Positions 42,541 through 49,421 of a DNA stretch of 49,421 nt are shown here, piece after piece. The notes beneath the pieces are model-generated. The model ran no database searches, was not told where the DNA came from, and saw only the letters and a program-made list of their open reading frames with translations. Both the position numbers and the translations under genes were made by a program. The number at the start of each line of letters is the position of its first letter. Positions within the stretch are counted from its first letter, which is position 1. Source of the DNA: Pseudoselenomonas ruminantium (GTDB lineage Bacteria; Bacillota; Negativicutes; Selenomonadales; Selenomonadaceae); the NCBI RefSeq assembly GCF_900142515.1, contig NZ_FRBC01000005.1:1-49421 (forward strand), read 5' to 3'.

Positions 42541-43227
42541 ATGGCTGGCAAGAAAGTGTATGCCGTGCGGAATGGACGGAAAACGGGGTTATTCACGAGC
42601 TGGGCAGAGTGCAAGGCACAGGTGGAAGGTTTCCCCGGTGCCCGCTTCAAGGGATTCCTGGATGCGAATGAAGCTACGAAATGGCTGAATCTGGATTATG
42701 TGCCGCCTTATGGCGGCGGGAAGAAGGCGGCATCCGGGCAAAAAAATACGCAGGCTGAGCCTGCGGTGGATCATGATGATGCGCCGGACTATATCATCTA
42801 TACGGATGGTTCCTGCCTGCGCAATCCCGATGGCCCTGGCGGCTGGGCCGCTGTGATTGCCGACCAGATTCAGGGCCAGCTTACGGAACTGCATGGGGGC
42901 GAGGCTTCGACAACCAATAACCGCATGGAACTGACGGCAGCCCTGAAGGCGCTGTCCTTTGCCCGGCAAAACGCGGTGATTGACCTCTATACCGACAGTC
43001 AGTATCTGAAAAATGCCTTTACGAAGAACTGGCTGGCAGGCTGGAAGCGGAAGAACTGGATGACTGCTGCGGGAACGCCCGTCAAGAATCAGGATCTATG
43101 GCAGCTGCTGGACAAGGCCTTTGCAGAACATCAGGTGCGGTTCCATTGGGTGAAGGGGCATGTCGGTGTGGCCCAGAATGAGCGCTGTGATGAGCTGGCC
43201 AAGGCTGAGGCCATGAAGTATATGTGA
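42541..43227 (+). CDS. rnhA: ribonuclease HI with N-terminal viroplasmin domain
   Basis: A 228-residue protein. Residues 1-50 form the Caulimo_VI (viroplasmin) RNA/DNA-hybrid-binding domain (KVYAVRNGRKTGLFTSWAEC, then GFPGARFKGF). A linker follows, and residues 80-225 are RNase HI. All four catalytic acids are visible: Asp89 (YTDGS), Glu130 (RMEL), Asp152 (TDSQYL) and Asp217 (CDELA), and HWVKGHVG supplies the active-site His. It removes RNA from RNA/DNA hybrids. ATG 42541 lies after GGGAGGG within the end of ubiX. Confidence 0.93.
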   Translation: MAGKKVYAVRNGRKTGLFTSWAECKAQVEGFPGARFKGFLDANEATKWLNLDYVPPYGGGKKAASGQKNTQAEPAVDHDDAPDYIIYTDGSCLRNPDGPGGWAAVIADQIQGQLTELHGGEASTTNNRMELTAALKALSFARQNAVIDLYTDSQYLKNAFTKNWLAGWKRKNWMTAAGTPVKNQDLWQLLDKAFAEHQVRFHWVKGHVGVAQNERCDELAKAEAMKYM

Positions 43228-43246
43228 GGTTGTGCTGCGTGGCTGT

Positions 43247-44584
43247 TCATTGGCGGACTTTGGCCGGGATTACGCCCAGTCCGGACAGCAGCGCGAAGAA
43301 CAGCAGGGCAAGCTGCAGGTTTTGCAGCAGGGTTTCCTGCAAGGACAGCCCGTCCCAGCTCAGAGAAAGGATCAGGTTCATCAAGGCTACACTGAGCACC
43401 TGTCCCACTAAGCGGGTGGAGCTCAGCAGGCTGGCGGCCAGGCCGTAATGTTTCTTCTCCACGGCACTCATGATGGCGTTGTTGTTGGGGGCGGCGAACA
43501 GTGCAAAGCCTGTGCCGGTGATGATGAGCATGGGAATCATCAGCCAGAGCGCGAGATTATGGATGGTCAGGGCAAAACCTGCCAGGCCAGCACTGATGAC
43601 CGCCATGCCCAGAGCGGCCAGTTTTGTCGGTGCGTATTTATCGGAAAGCTTGCCCATCAGTGGTGAGAGCAAGGCCATGATGATGGGCTGGGACAGGAGA
43701 ATCAGTCCTGCGCTGCGGGAAGTCATGCCTAAGATGGATTGCAGATAGAGGGAGAGCAGGAAACTGGCAGCAAAGGTGCCGCAGTAATTCAGCAGCGCCG
43801 CCAGGCAGGACAGGGAAAAGGGCAGATTGCCCTGCAGGAGCGTGATGGGAAGCAGGGGATTTTCCTGCCGGAGTTCATAGCGGCAGAACAGGAAAAAGAG
43901 CACGAGGCCTCCCAACAGCAGACCGGGAGCCAGAGGCTGGCTGTTGAGCTGGGACAGGCCATAGATGATCAGGAGAATGGCGCCGCCGTAGAGGACGGCG
44001 CCTTTTTTGTCCCAATGGGGGCTGGTATCCTCATACCATTCTTCCTGCAGGAAACGGCGGGCGGCCAGAAAGGCAGTGCCGCCAATCATAGCCAGTACGA
44101 TGAAGATGCTTGGCCAGCCGTAATAATAATTGAGGAAGCCGCCGGCAACCGGCCCTAACGTGAGTCCGGTGTAGACCACCGCGACATTCCAGCCCATAGC
44201 CCAGCCGCGGCGCTCCTTGGGAATCACCAAAGTCAGGATGGACATGGAGGTCGCAAAGGTCATGGCCGAGCCAATCCCCTGTGCCGCCCGGGCCGCAAGG
44301 AGCAGCGGCAGATTCGGTGCAAACGCTGCTAAAAGCGAAGTCAGCGCAAAGATCCCGTTGCCCATGATGAAGAACCGCCGCTTCCCGTAGCGGTCAGCCA
44401 GCTTGCCGAAGGGCAGAAGCACCACGATGGCCGCCAACAGGAAACTGCCGAGCACCCAGCCCAAAGCAGCAGGACTCGCCCCATAGGCTTCCCCAAGAGA
44501 GGGCAAGGCCAGATTGAGCGCACTGCCGGCAAAGGGAGTCAGGAAAGACGTGAGCATGATGGTAAAGAGTATTCTGCGTTCCAT
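43247..44584 (-). CDS. MFS multidrug exporter, DHA2/EmrB-like
   Basis: A 445-residue major facilitator with 12-14 helices. Motif A appears as GKLADRYGKRRFF, with a drug-export-type motif C region (GLTLGPVAGGFLNYYYGW). The N-terminus LTSFLTPFAGSALNLALPSL is like that of DHA2 members. RBS CAAGGAGC 10 bp before the ATG. It is convergent with rnhA and divergent from the CRISPR locus. Likely a proton-driven drug or metabolite efflux pump; the substrate is not known. Confidence 0.88.
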   Translation of the reverse strand: MERRILFTIMLTSFLTPFAGSALNLALPSLGEAYGASPAALGWVLGSFLLAAIVVLLPFGKLADRYGKRRFFIMGNGIFALTSLLAAFAPNLPLLLAARAAQGIGSAMTFATSMSILTLVIPKERRGWAMGWNVAVVYTGLTLGPVAGGFLNYYYGWPSIFIVLAMIGGTAFLAARRFLQEEWYEDTSPHWDKKGAVLYGGAILLIIYGLSQLNSQPLAPGLLLGGLVLFFLFCRYELRQENPLLPITLLQGNLPFSLSCLAALLNYCGTFAASFLLSLYLQSILGMTSRSAGLILLSQPIIMALLSPLMGKLSDKYAPTKLAALGMAVISAGLAGFALTIHNLALWLMIPMLIITGTGFALFAAPNNNAIMSAVEKKHYGLAASLLSSTRLVGQVLSVALMNLILSLSWDGLSLQETLLQNLQLALLFFALLSGLGVIPAKVRQ

Positions 44585-44616
44585 AAGATAATGCTCCTTG
44601 AATTGTGATTTTTTTC

Positions 44617-44645
44617 AGTATACTGCTATTAATATTGTTTGGCAA
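44617..44645 (-). promoter_or_regulatory. promoter of the MFS gene
   Basis: On the minus strand TTGCCA (44640-44645), 17-bp spacer, TATACT (44617-44622), about 30 bp before the start codon. Confidence 0.65.
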
Positions 44646-44702
44646 GAAAAGCAGATAGAGGATATAATAAGTATTGACAGAATATTTCATCCGTTTTATA
44701 AT
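44639..44702 (+). promoter_or_regulatory. tandem promoters of the tracrRNA and cas operon
   Basis: Distal: TTGGCA (44639-44644), N18, TATAAT (44663-44668). Proximal: TTGACA (44674-44679), N17, TATAAT (44697-44702), a perfect consensus promoter. The proximal one would start the tracrRNA near 44709. Confidence 0.82.
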
Positions 44703-44708
44703 ATGTAT

Positions 44709-44822
44709 GTAATTGCTTATTGTATCATAGCGAGGTATATTAGGTTATTACAATAAGGTCTAGCTGTTAGCTAGCACCGCAAAGCTCTAACGGCTTGCCT
44801 TTTGGCAAGCCGTTATCTTTTT
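44709..44822 (+). ncRNA. tracrRNA of the type II-C CRISPR system
   Basis: A predicted RNA of about 114 nt, read in the same direction as cas9. It begins with a 36-nt anti-repeat (44719-44754) that matches the plus-strand copy of the CRISPR repeat at 30 of 36 positions; three of the six differences still allow G-U pairing with the repeat RNA. Then come ACAATAAGG, a stem-loop CTAGCT-GTT-AGCTAG (44760-44774), GCACCGCAAAGCTCT (much like the GCCGCAACGCTCT of Neisseria tracrRNA) and a terminator. It guides pre-crRNA pairing and Cas9 loading. Confidence 0.9.
44788..44822 (+). terminator. terminator of the tracrRNA
   Basis: TAACGGCTTGCC (44788-44799) pairs perfectly with GGCAAGCCGTTA (44804-44815) across TTTT and is followed by TCTTTTT. 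It forms the 3' hairpin of the tracrRNA; read-through would reach cas9 at 44852. Confidence 0.9.
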
Positions 44823-44851
44823 ATGAAAAAGAGTGATAGGGGAGAGCATTC

Positions 44852-47800
44852 ATGGAACAACGTTATGTATTGGGATTGGATATAGGAATTGCCTCAGTGG
44901 GATGGGCGGCATTGGCATTAAATGATAAGGATGAGCCATATCGGATTTTGGACTTGAATTCGCGGATATTTCCGAAAGCAGAAGTTCCGAAAACAGGCGC
45001 GTCTTTAGCTTCTGCTCGTCGTACTGCGCGGGGGGCGCGACGCAGATTGCGACGCCGTCGTCATCGCTTAGAACGTATGCGCGGATTTCTTGTGAGTGAG
45101 GGGGTATTGACAAGGGAGGCTATGTTAGAGTTGTATTCCCAGCCGGTGCCTGATGTTTATGAAATACGTTATGAAGGATTACAGCGCAGATTAACACCAG
45201 AGGAATGGGCAAGAGTGCTGTTGTTTTTTGCTAAGCATCGTGGTTTCCAATCCAATCGTTTAGCTGGTGAAGGAACAGATGAGGAAGGTAAAGTAAAAGA
45301 AGCTCTCAAGGATAATGTTGAGTTATTGGTTCGCTATCGTACCGTAGGTGAAATGCTATATAAGGATGAAAAATTTCAGGCACATAAGAGGAATAAGGCT
45401 TCTGACTATCAAATGACGGTCAGCCGTGCTATGTTGAGGGATGAAATAGATAAACTTTTTGAGATACAACGAAAACAGGGAAATCCATATGCCACGCTGG
45501 AATTTCAGAAAAGATATTTGGCAATATTTTCGGCACAGCGTAATTTTGATGAAGGGCCTGGTGGTGGAAGTCCTTATGGTGGCAACCTGATTGAAAATAT
45601 GATAGGGCTTTGTACTTTGGAAAGGGATGCGAAAGAGAAGCGTGCACCTAAGGCTAGCTATTCGTTCATGCGGTTTAGCTTACTGCAAAAACTTAACCAT
45701 ATGAAAATAAAGGAAAATGGGGGACGGCGAGGTCTGACCGCAGAGGAGCGTCAGTGTTTGGAAAAATTAGCTTGGAAATCACCTTCGCTGAATTATGCGC
45801 GTTTGCGCAAGGAACTTGAATTGCGTGATACTGAGCTGTTTAATGATTTGTTTTATGGACAGGATATTGAAAGTACCGAGAAAAAAGCAAGTTTTAATTA
45901 TACGGTAGCATATCATGAAATACGCAAGGCTTTGGATAAAGTGGAAAAGGGGTACATACAACGTTTATCTTCGGATGAACTAGATATTATTGGTTATGCC
46001 TTTTCGGTATTCAAGCACGAAGAAAATTTGCAGGCATATATGAAAAGTCATGGAATAGCTGAAGAGGTTATTCGTATTTTGCTTGCGAATTTGAGGCCAT
46101 TTCGTAAATTTGGACATATATCCGTAAAAGCTTGTCGGAAACTTATGCCTTATTTAGAACAGGGTATGGTCTATTATGATGCTTGTATTGCGGCTGGTTA
46201 TAAATTGTCAGGTGAAGATGGGGAGAGACGCAAATATCTGTCCGGTTATATGGAAGAAGTAAGGGATATTCCTAATCCTGTTGTACGCAGATCTATATCC
46301 CAGACCATAAAGGTGTTGAATGCGATTATTAAGCGTTATGGCAGTCCTGTGGAAATTCATGTTGAACTAGCAAGGGAAATGGCGCGTAATTTTCAAGAGC
46401 GAAAGCAAATACAAAAGCAAATAGATGACAATAGCAAATCTAACGAAAGAATAAAGCAGGAATTGATAGAAAATGGTCTATTACAGCCCAATGGGCTCGA
46501 TATTGTAAAATGGAAGCTATATAAGGAACAGCAGGGTGTTTGTGCTTATAGCCAAAAGCCGTTTGATATAGGTCGGTTATTGCATGAAGGGAAGTATGCA
46601 GAGGTAGACCATATCTTACCATATAGTCGTTCGTTTGATGACAGTTATGTCAATAAAGTGCTGGTCTTGACAGACGAGAACCAGCACAAGGGAAATCGGA
46701 CACCTATGGAGTATATGGAAAATGATGATAAACGATTGATGACCTTTACCACTTGGGTAGAATCTACTATTCGTGATTTTCGCAAACGTCGCAACTTGTT
46801 ACGGAAAAATTATTCTTCAGAGGAACAAGATTGGAAAGAACGTCATTTGAATGATACGAAGTATATAAGTCGTTTTGTGTATAATTTGCTACGAGAACAT
46901 TTGATTTTTAATAGTTTTATGACAGGGAGAAAACGTCATGTGTTGGCGGTAAATGGTGCAATAACAGCTTATGTACGTAAACGGTTAGGGATTTCTAAAA
47001 TTCGAGAAAATGGAGATTTGCATCATGCCGTAGATGCAGCAGTGATTGCTTGTGTGACACAGGGGATGGTCAATAAGGTACAGGAATACAGTAAAGCAGG
47101 AGAAATGTGGGGACATGCCAAGGCTGAACAATTCCCTGAGCCTTGGCATGGCTTTCGTCGTGAGCTGGAAGCGCGTGTTGGTGTGAAGCCTGCTGAGAAA
47201 TTGCGAGCTATGTGTGTGTCGAATTATACAGATGATGAGTTGCAGACGGTAAAACCTATATTTGTGTCTCGTATGCCGCAACATAAAGTTCGAGCGACAG
47301 CTCATGAGGACACTATACATAGCCCAAGGCTGGTCAATGAAGGTTTTTCTGTTCAGAAGACGAAACTATCTAAATTAAGATTGACTAATGATGGAATGTC
47401 AGTTGCAGATTATTATAACCCATCATCAGATGTATTATTGTATCAGGCTATTTTAAAAAGATTGCAGGCTTTTCAAGGAGATGCGAAAAAAGCATTTGCA
47501 GCACCTTTTTATAAACCGCGGGCAGATGGTTCACAAGGGCCTTTGGTAAGAACAATAAAGACAGTGAAAAAAACGGATGCTCAGGTTATGATAAATCAAG
47601 GAAAGGGGATGGCTGATAATGGACGGATGTTGCGTGTAGATGTGTTTTATCGTGCAGAAGGCAAGGGGAAAGGATATTACCTTGTCCCTATTTATGCGGC
47701 AGATGTAGTTAAACCGGTTTTACCGTTGAAAGCAGTGGTGGCAAATAAACCTTATGCAGATTGGATGGAAATGAAAGCAGATGAATTTATTTTTTCGCTC

Positions 47801-48109
47801 TATCAAAATGATTTATTGTTGGTACGTTCAGAAAAAGGAGTTGACTTAAGTCCGGTTGACAAAAATAGCGTATTACCAAAGGTGAAGAAACAGGTAGCTT
47901 TATTGTATTATCAAACAACGAATCGAAATACGAGTGCAGTTACGGTGATTAATCATGATAACACATACGGTCAAGGTTCTATGGGGATTAGAAATATTAC
48001 AGAAATAAAGAAAATGCAAATTGATGTATTGGGGAATATAACGGAGGCACCCCAAGAGGTACGCAGAGATTTTAGAAGGATGAAGAAAGATCCTCATGCA
48101 AAGGTGTGA
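44852..48109 (+). CDS. cas9: type II-C CRISPR-associated endonuclease Cas9
   Basis: A 1085-residue Cas9, close to the size of Neisseria meningitidis Cas9 (1082). RuvC-I: Asp10 in LGLDIGIASVGWA. An Arg-rich bridge helix follows (ARRTARGARRRLRRRRHRL). RuvC-II: Glu505 in HVELARE. HNH: Asp586-His587 in EVDHILPYSRSFDDSYVNKVLV, with the N-x-K end in ENQHKGNRT. RuvC-III: His724, His725 and Asp728 in LHHAVDAAVIA. The C-terminus (about 850-1085) is the wedge and PAM-interacting region; GSMGIRNITEIKKMQIDVLGNI resembles other II-C proteins. All nuclease residues are intact, so it should be active. GC is lower than in the flanking metabolic genes. It overlaps or nearly abuts cas1. Confidence 0.97.
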   Translation: MEQRYVLGLDIGIASVGWAALALNDKDEPYRILDLNSRIFPKAEVPKTGASLASARRTARGARRRLRRRRHRLERMRGFLVSEGVLTREAMLELYSQPVPDVYEIRYEGLQRRLTPEEWARVLLFFAKHRGFQSNRLAGEGTDEEGKVKEALKDNVELLVRYRTVGEMLYKDEKFQAHKRNKASDYQMTVSRAMLRDEIDKLFEIQRKQGNPYATLEFQKRYLAIFSAQRNFDEGPGGGSPYGGNLIENMIGLCTLERDAKEKRAPKASYSFMRFSLLQKLNHMKIKENGGRRGLTAEERQCLEKLAWKSPSLNYARLRKELELRDTELFNDLFYGQDIESTEKKASFNYTVAYHEIRKALDKVEKGYIQRLSSDELDIIGYAFSVFKHEENLQAYMKSHGIAEEVIRILLANLRPFRKFGHISVKACRKLMPYLEQGMVYYDACIAAGYKLSGEDGERRKYLSGYMEEVRDIPNPVVRRSISQTIKVLNAIIKRYGSPVEIHVELAREMARNFQERKQIQKQIDDNSKSNERIKQELIENGLLQPNGLDIVKWKLYKEQQGVCAYSQKPFDIGRLLHEGKYAEVDHILPYSRSFDDSYVNKVLVLTDENQHKGNRTPMEYMENDDKRLMTFTTWVESTIRDFRKRRNLLRKNYSSEEQDWKERHLNDTKYISRFVYNLLREHLIFNSFMTGRKRHVLAVNGAITAYVRKRLGISKIRENGDLHHAVDAAVIACVTQGMVNKVQEYSKAGEMWGHAKAEQFPEPWHGFRRELEARVGVKPAEKLRAMCVSNYTDDELQTVKPIFVSRMPQHKVRATAHEDTIHSPRLVNEGFSVQKTKLSKLRLTNDGMSVADYYNPSSDVLLYQAILKRLQAFQGDAKKAFAAPFYKPRADGSQGPLVRTIKTVKKTDAQVMINQGKGMADNGRMLRVDVFYRAEGKGKGYYLVPIYAADVVKPVLPLKAVVANKPYADWMEMKADEFIFSLYQNDLLLVRSEKGVDLSPVDKNSVLPKVKKQVALLYYQTTNRNTSAVTVINHDNTYGQGSMGIRNITEIKKMQIDVLGNITEAPQEVRRDFRRMKKDPHAKV

Positions 48110-48114
48110 GTATT

Positions 48115-49005
48115 ATGTATCAGCAGGTTATAATTGATTCGCGGGCTAAAATATATCAACGAAATCATCAGTTATGTGTAAATACTGGTGAGGTGTATCA
48201 TATTCCGATAGAAGATATAGATACTATAGTGATTGCCAATCGGGAATCCAGTATAACGGTGGCCTGCCTTGATTCATTGGTAGAAAATGGCAGTTCGGTG
48301 TTGATTTGTGGGAAAAATTATATGCCGGAGGGGATTTTATTGCCATTTGGGGCATATTCTCGGCGTTTGCGTATGATAAAGTATCAAATTGGACAGGGAA
48401 AACCTGCGGTTAAACAATTATGGAAGATGATTGTGCAGCGGAAGATTGCTAATCAAGGGCGTTGCCTGACCTTGGCTGGTAAACAAGATTGTGTATCGGC
48501 TATGGTAGATCGAGTTCAGTCAGGGGATAAGGGAAATGTAGAGTCCATAGCGGCTGCCAGATATTTTAAGGCGTTATTTGGTTCATCATTTGTTCGTCAC
48601 GATATGGATATAGTAAACAGTATGCTCGATTATGGCTATGCAATTTTACGTTCAGCTATCGCCCGTTATTTAGCAGCTTATGGTTTTGAACCATGCTTGG
48701 GGATTCATCATCATAGTGAGGTTAATGCATTTAACCTTGCTGATGATTTGATTGAACCTTTTCGCCCATTGGTGGATTTATATGCCAGTCAAAAGGGAGG
48801 GATGGAAGTAGGTGAGCTACCACAGTCCGTTCGGCAAGAATTGGTTGGGTTACTATCGGTGAATGTATTGATGGGAAAGGAGCGGGTTAGCGTGAGTAAT
48901 GCTGTGGAACGTGTGGTGCAAGGCTTAGCGCGTTGGTATCAGGATGCGGCAGAGCAGTTGGTGCTGCCCCAACTGCTCCCGTTAAGTCTGCATAACTATG
49001 AGTAG
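48115..49005 (+). CDS. cas1: CRISPR-associated integrase Cas1
   Basis: A 296-residue Cas1, the integrase of spacer acquisition. Glu143 (VESIAAARYF), the HHHSEVNAFNLADD segment with His198-200 and Asp210-211, and IEPFRPLVD are the active-site and family motifs. AAAGGTG lies 8 bp before ATG 48115. The alternative GTG at 48106 would overlap cas9 by 4 bp and add three residues. No csn2 or cas4 is present between cas9, cas1 and cas2, which supports the II-C assignment. Confidence 0.94.
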   Translation: MYQQVIIDSRAKIYQRNHQLCVNTGEVYHIPIEDIDTIVIANRESSITVACLDSLVENGSSVLICGKNYMPEGILLPFGAYSRRLRMIKYQIGQGKPAVKQLWKMIVQRKIANQGRCLTLAGKQDCVSAMVDRVQSGDKGNVESIAAARYFKALFGSSFVRHDMDIVNSMLDYGYAILRSAIARYLAAYGFEPCLGIHHHSEVNAFNLADDLIEPFRPLVDLYASQKGGMEVGELPQSVRQELVGLLSVNVLMGKERVSVSNAVERVVQGLARWYQDAAEQLVLPQLLPLSLHNYE

Positions 49006-49321
49006 GTTTATGCGTTTGCTGGTTATGTTTGATTTGCCAGTCACTTCTCCAGCTGAGCGCAAGGCAGCAACAAAGTTTCGCAAATTTCTACTTGATGATG
49101 GCTACTATATGATGCAGTATTCCGTTTATATTCGTATATGTAATGGCAATGAGACCGCGCATAAGCACTTGGCAAGACTTCAGAATAGTATTCCGCTTGC
49201 TGGCTCAGTGCGGGCAATCATGATTACGGAAAAGCAGTATGAATCCATGAAGATACTTTGCGGGCAGAAAAATGTGGAATTTGATAAAAATGCAGCTCAA
49301 CAGATGGTGTTGGCATTTTGA
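48998..49321 (+). CDS. cas2: CRISPR-associated protein Cas2
   Basis: A 107-residue Cas2 that joins Cas1 in the spacer-integration complex. The ferredoxin-like start MRLLVMFDLPVTSPAERKAA with Asp in the first strand, RKFLLDDGYYMMQYSVYIR and AIMITEKQYESM are typical of type II Cas2. It overlaps the end of cas1 by 8 bp. A start at the next ATG (49010) is also possible. Last gene of the operon. Confidence 0.94.
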   Translation: MSRFMRLLVMFDLPVTSPAERKAATKFRKFLLDDGYYMMQYSVYIRICNGNETAHKHLARLQNSIPLAGSVRAIMITEKQYESMKILCGQKNVEFDKNAAQQMVLAF

Positions 49322-49333
49322 TTTATGATTTTT

Positions 49334-49376
49334 ACAAAAAAATCCCCCTAAGTCGTTAAGTGATTCAGGGGGATTT
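49334..49376 (-). terminator. terminator of the CRISPR array transcript (minus strand)
   Basis: AAATCCCCCT (49340-49349) pairs with AGGGGGATTT (49367-49376). On the minus strand the stem is followed by a T7 run; on the plus strand there is no T-run. It therefore ends transcripts coming leftward from the array. Confidence 0.82.
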
Positions 49377-49385
49377 CGGTGTGGT

Positions 49386-49421
49386 ATTGTACCATAGCGA
49401 GGTTTATTAGGGAACTACAAC
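49386..49421 (-). CRISPR. CRISPR repeat at the window edge (type II-C)
   Basis: A 36-bp repeat ending exactly at the window end. On the minus strand it reads GTTGTAGTTCCCTAATAAAC at its 5' side and ends TATGGTACAAT. This is the GTTGTAG...ACAAT form of the Neisseria II-C repeat. Only one copy is inside the window, but its match with the tracrRNA anti-repeat and its position after cas2 make it firm. The 3' end carries TGGTACAAT, an extended -10 sequence. Confidence 0.9.

Noticed and set aside
44719-44754. A CRISPR repeat upstream of cas9
   Set aside because: It is a single degenerate copy behind a promoter and followed by stem-loops and a terminator: the tracrRNA anti-repeat, not an array.

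Overview
The window looks like a chromosomal segment of a Negativicutes bacterium, most likely Selenomonas or a close relative in the Selenomonadaceae. The evidence is mixed: Firmicutes-style gene order and strong AGGAGG ribosome-binding sites occur together with diderm features (an RND pump with a lipoprotein adaptor), an anaerobic GlpABC dehydrogenase, a menaquinone (MqnA) gene and a FliD-like protein. Genus-level placement is inference from gene content.

Layout. 1-1422: the 3' part of a 5S rRNA followed by 13 tRNA genes. 1469-3692: pbuX-xpt purine salvage operon, then a second, identical tRNA-Leu(CAG)/tRNA-Leu(GAG) pair behind a consensus promoter. 3765-6718: secreted lipase, Fe-S/DUF362 protein, MazG. 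6791-7744 (minus): Ser-rich FliD-like protein. 8134-11911: pyruvate kinase and acetolactate synthase (ilvB-ilvN). 11943-15866 (minus): FIST-domain hybrid histidine kinase and a two-receiver regulator interrupted at an A8 run, divergent from a CstA-type transporter (16091-17773). 17863-18189 (minus): XRE regulator. 18614-25463: glycerol regulon glpA-glpB-glpC, an orphan PTS EIIB, glpK and glpF. 25811-28661: tripartite TRAP transporter. 28728-31276: membrane protein, TPR protein and mqnA. 31470-36071: MarR regulator with RND adaptor and pump. 36397-40363: a five-gene cluster around a P-type ATPase in which the usual CPC metal motif is SCG, with several PGRxR (HMA_2-like) domain proteins. 40434-40756: a type I toxin-antitoxin locus with the layout of Fst/par, encoding a 28-residue toxin. 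40984-44584: secreted unknown protein, ubiX, RNase HI with viroplasmin domain, MFS exporter. 44663-49421: type II-C CRISPR-Cas (tracrRNA, cas9, cas1, cas2 and the first visible repeat of an array cut by the window end).

How the parts fit. The glp genes form a complete glycerol route: GlpF admits glycerol, GlpK phosphorylates it and GlpABC oxidises glycerol-3-phosphate, presumably into the menaquinone pool that MqnA helps supply. Pyruvate kinase and IlvBN link glycolysis to branched-chain amino acid synthesis. The FIST kinase is placed to sense a small nutrient next to the CstA-type uptake system. The CRISPR locus is laid out like Neisseria II-C: tracrRNA runs with cas9, while the repeat orientation and a terminator with a T7 run indicate that the array is read towards cas2 from the opposite strand.

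The strongest candidates for undescribed biology are the Fst/par-like locus at 40434-40756, whose toxin gene is too short for routine gene calling, and the SCG-motif ATPase cluster at 36397-40363.
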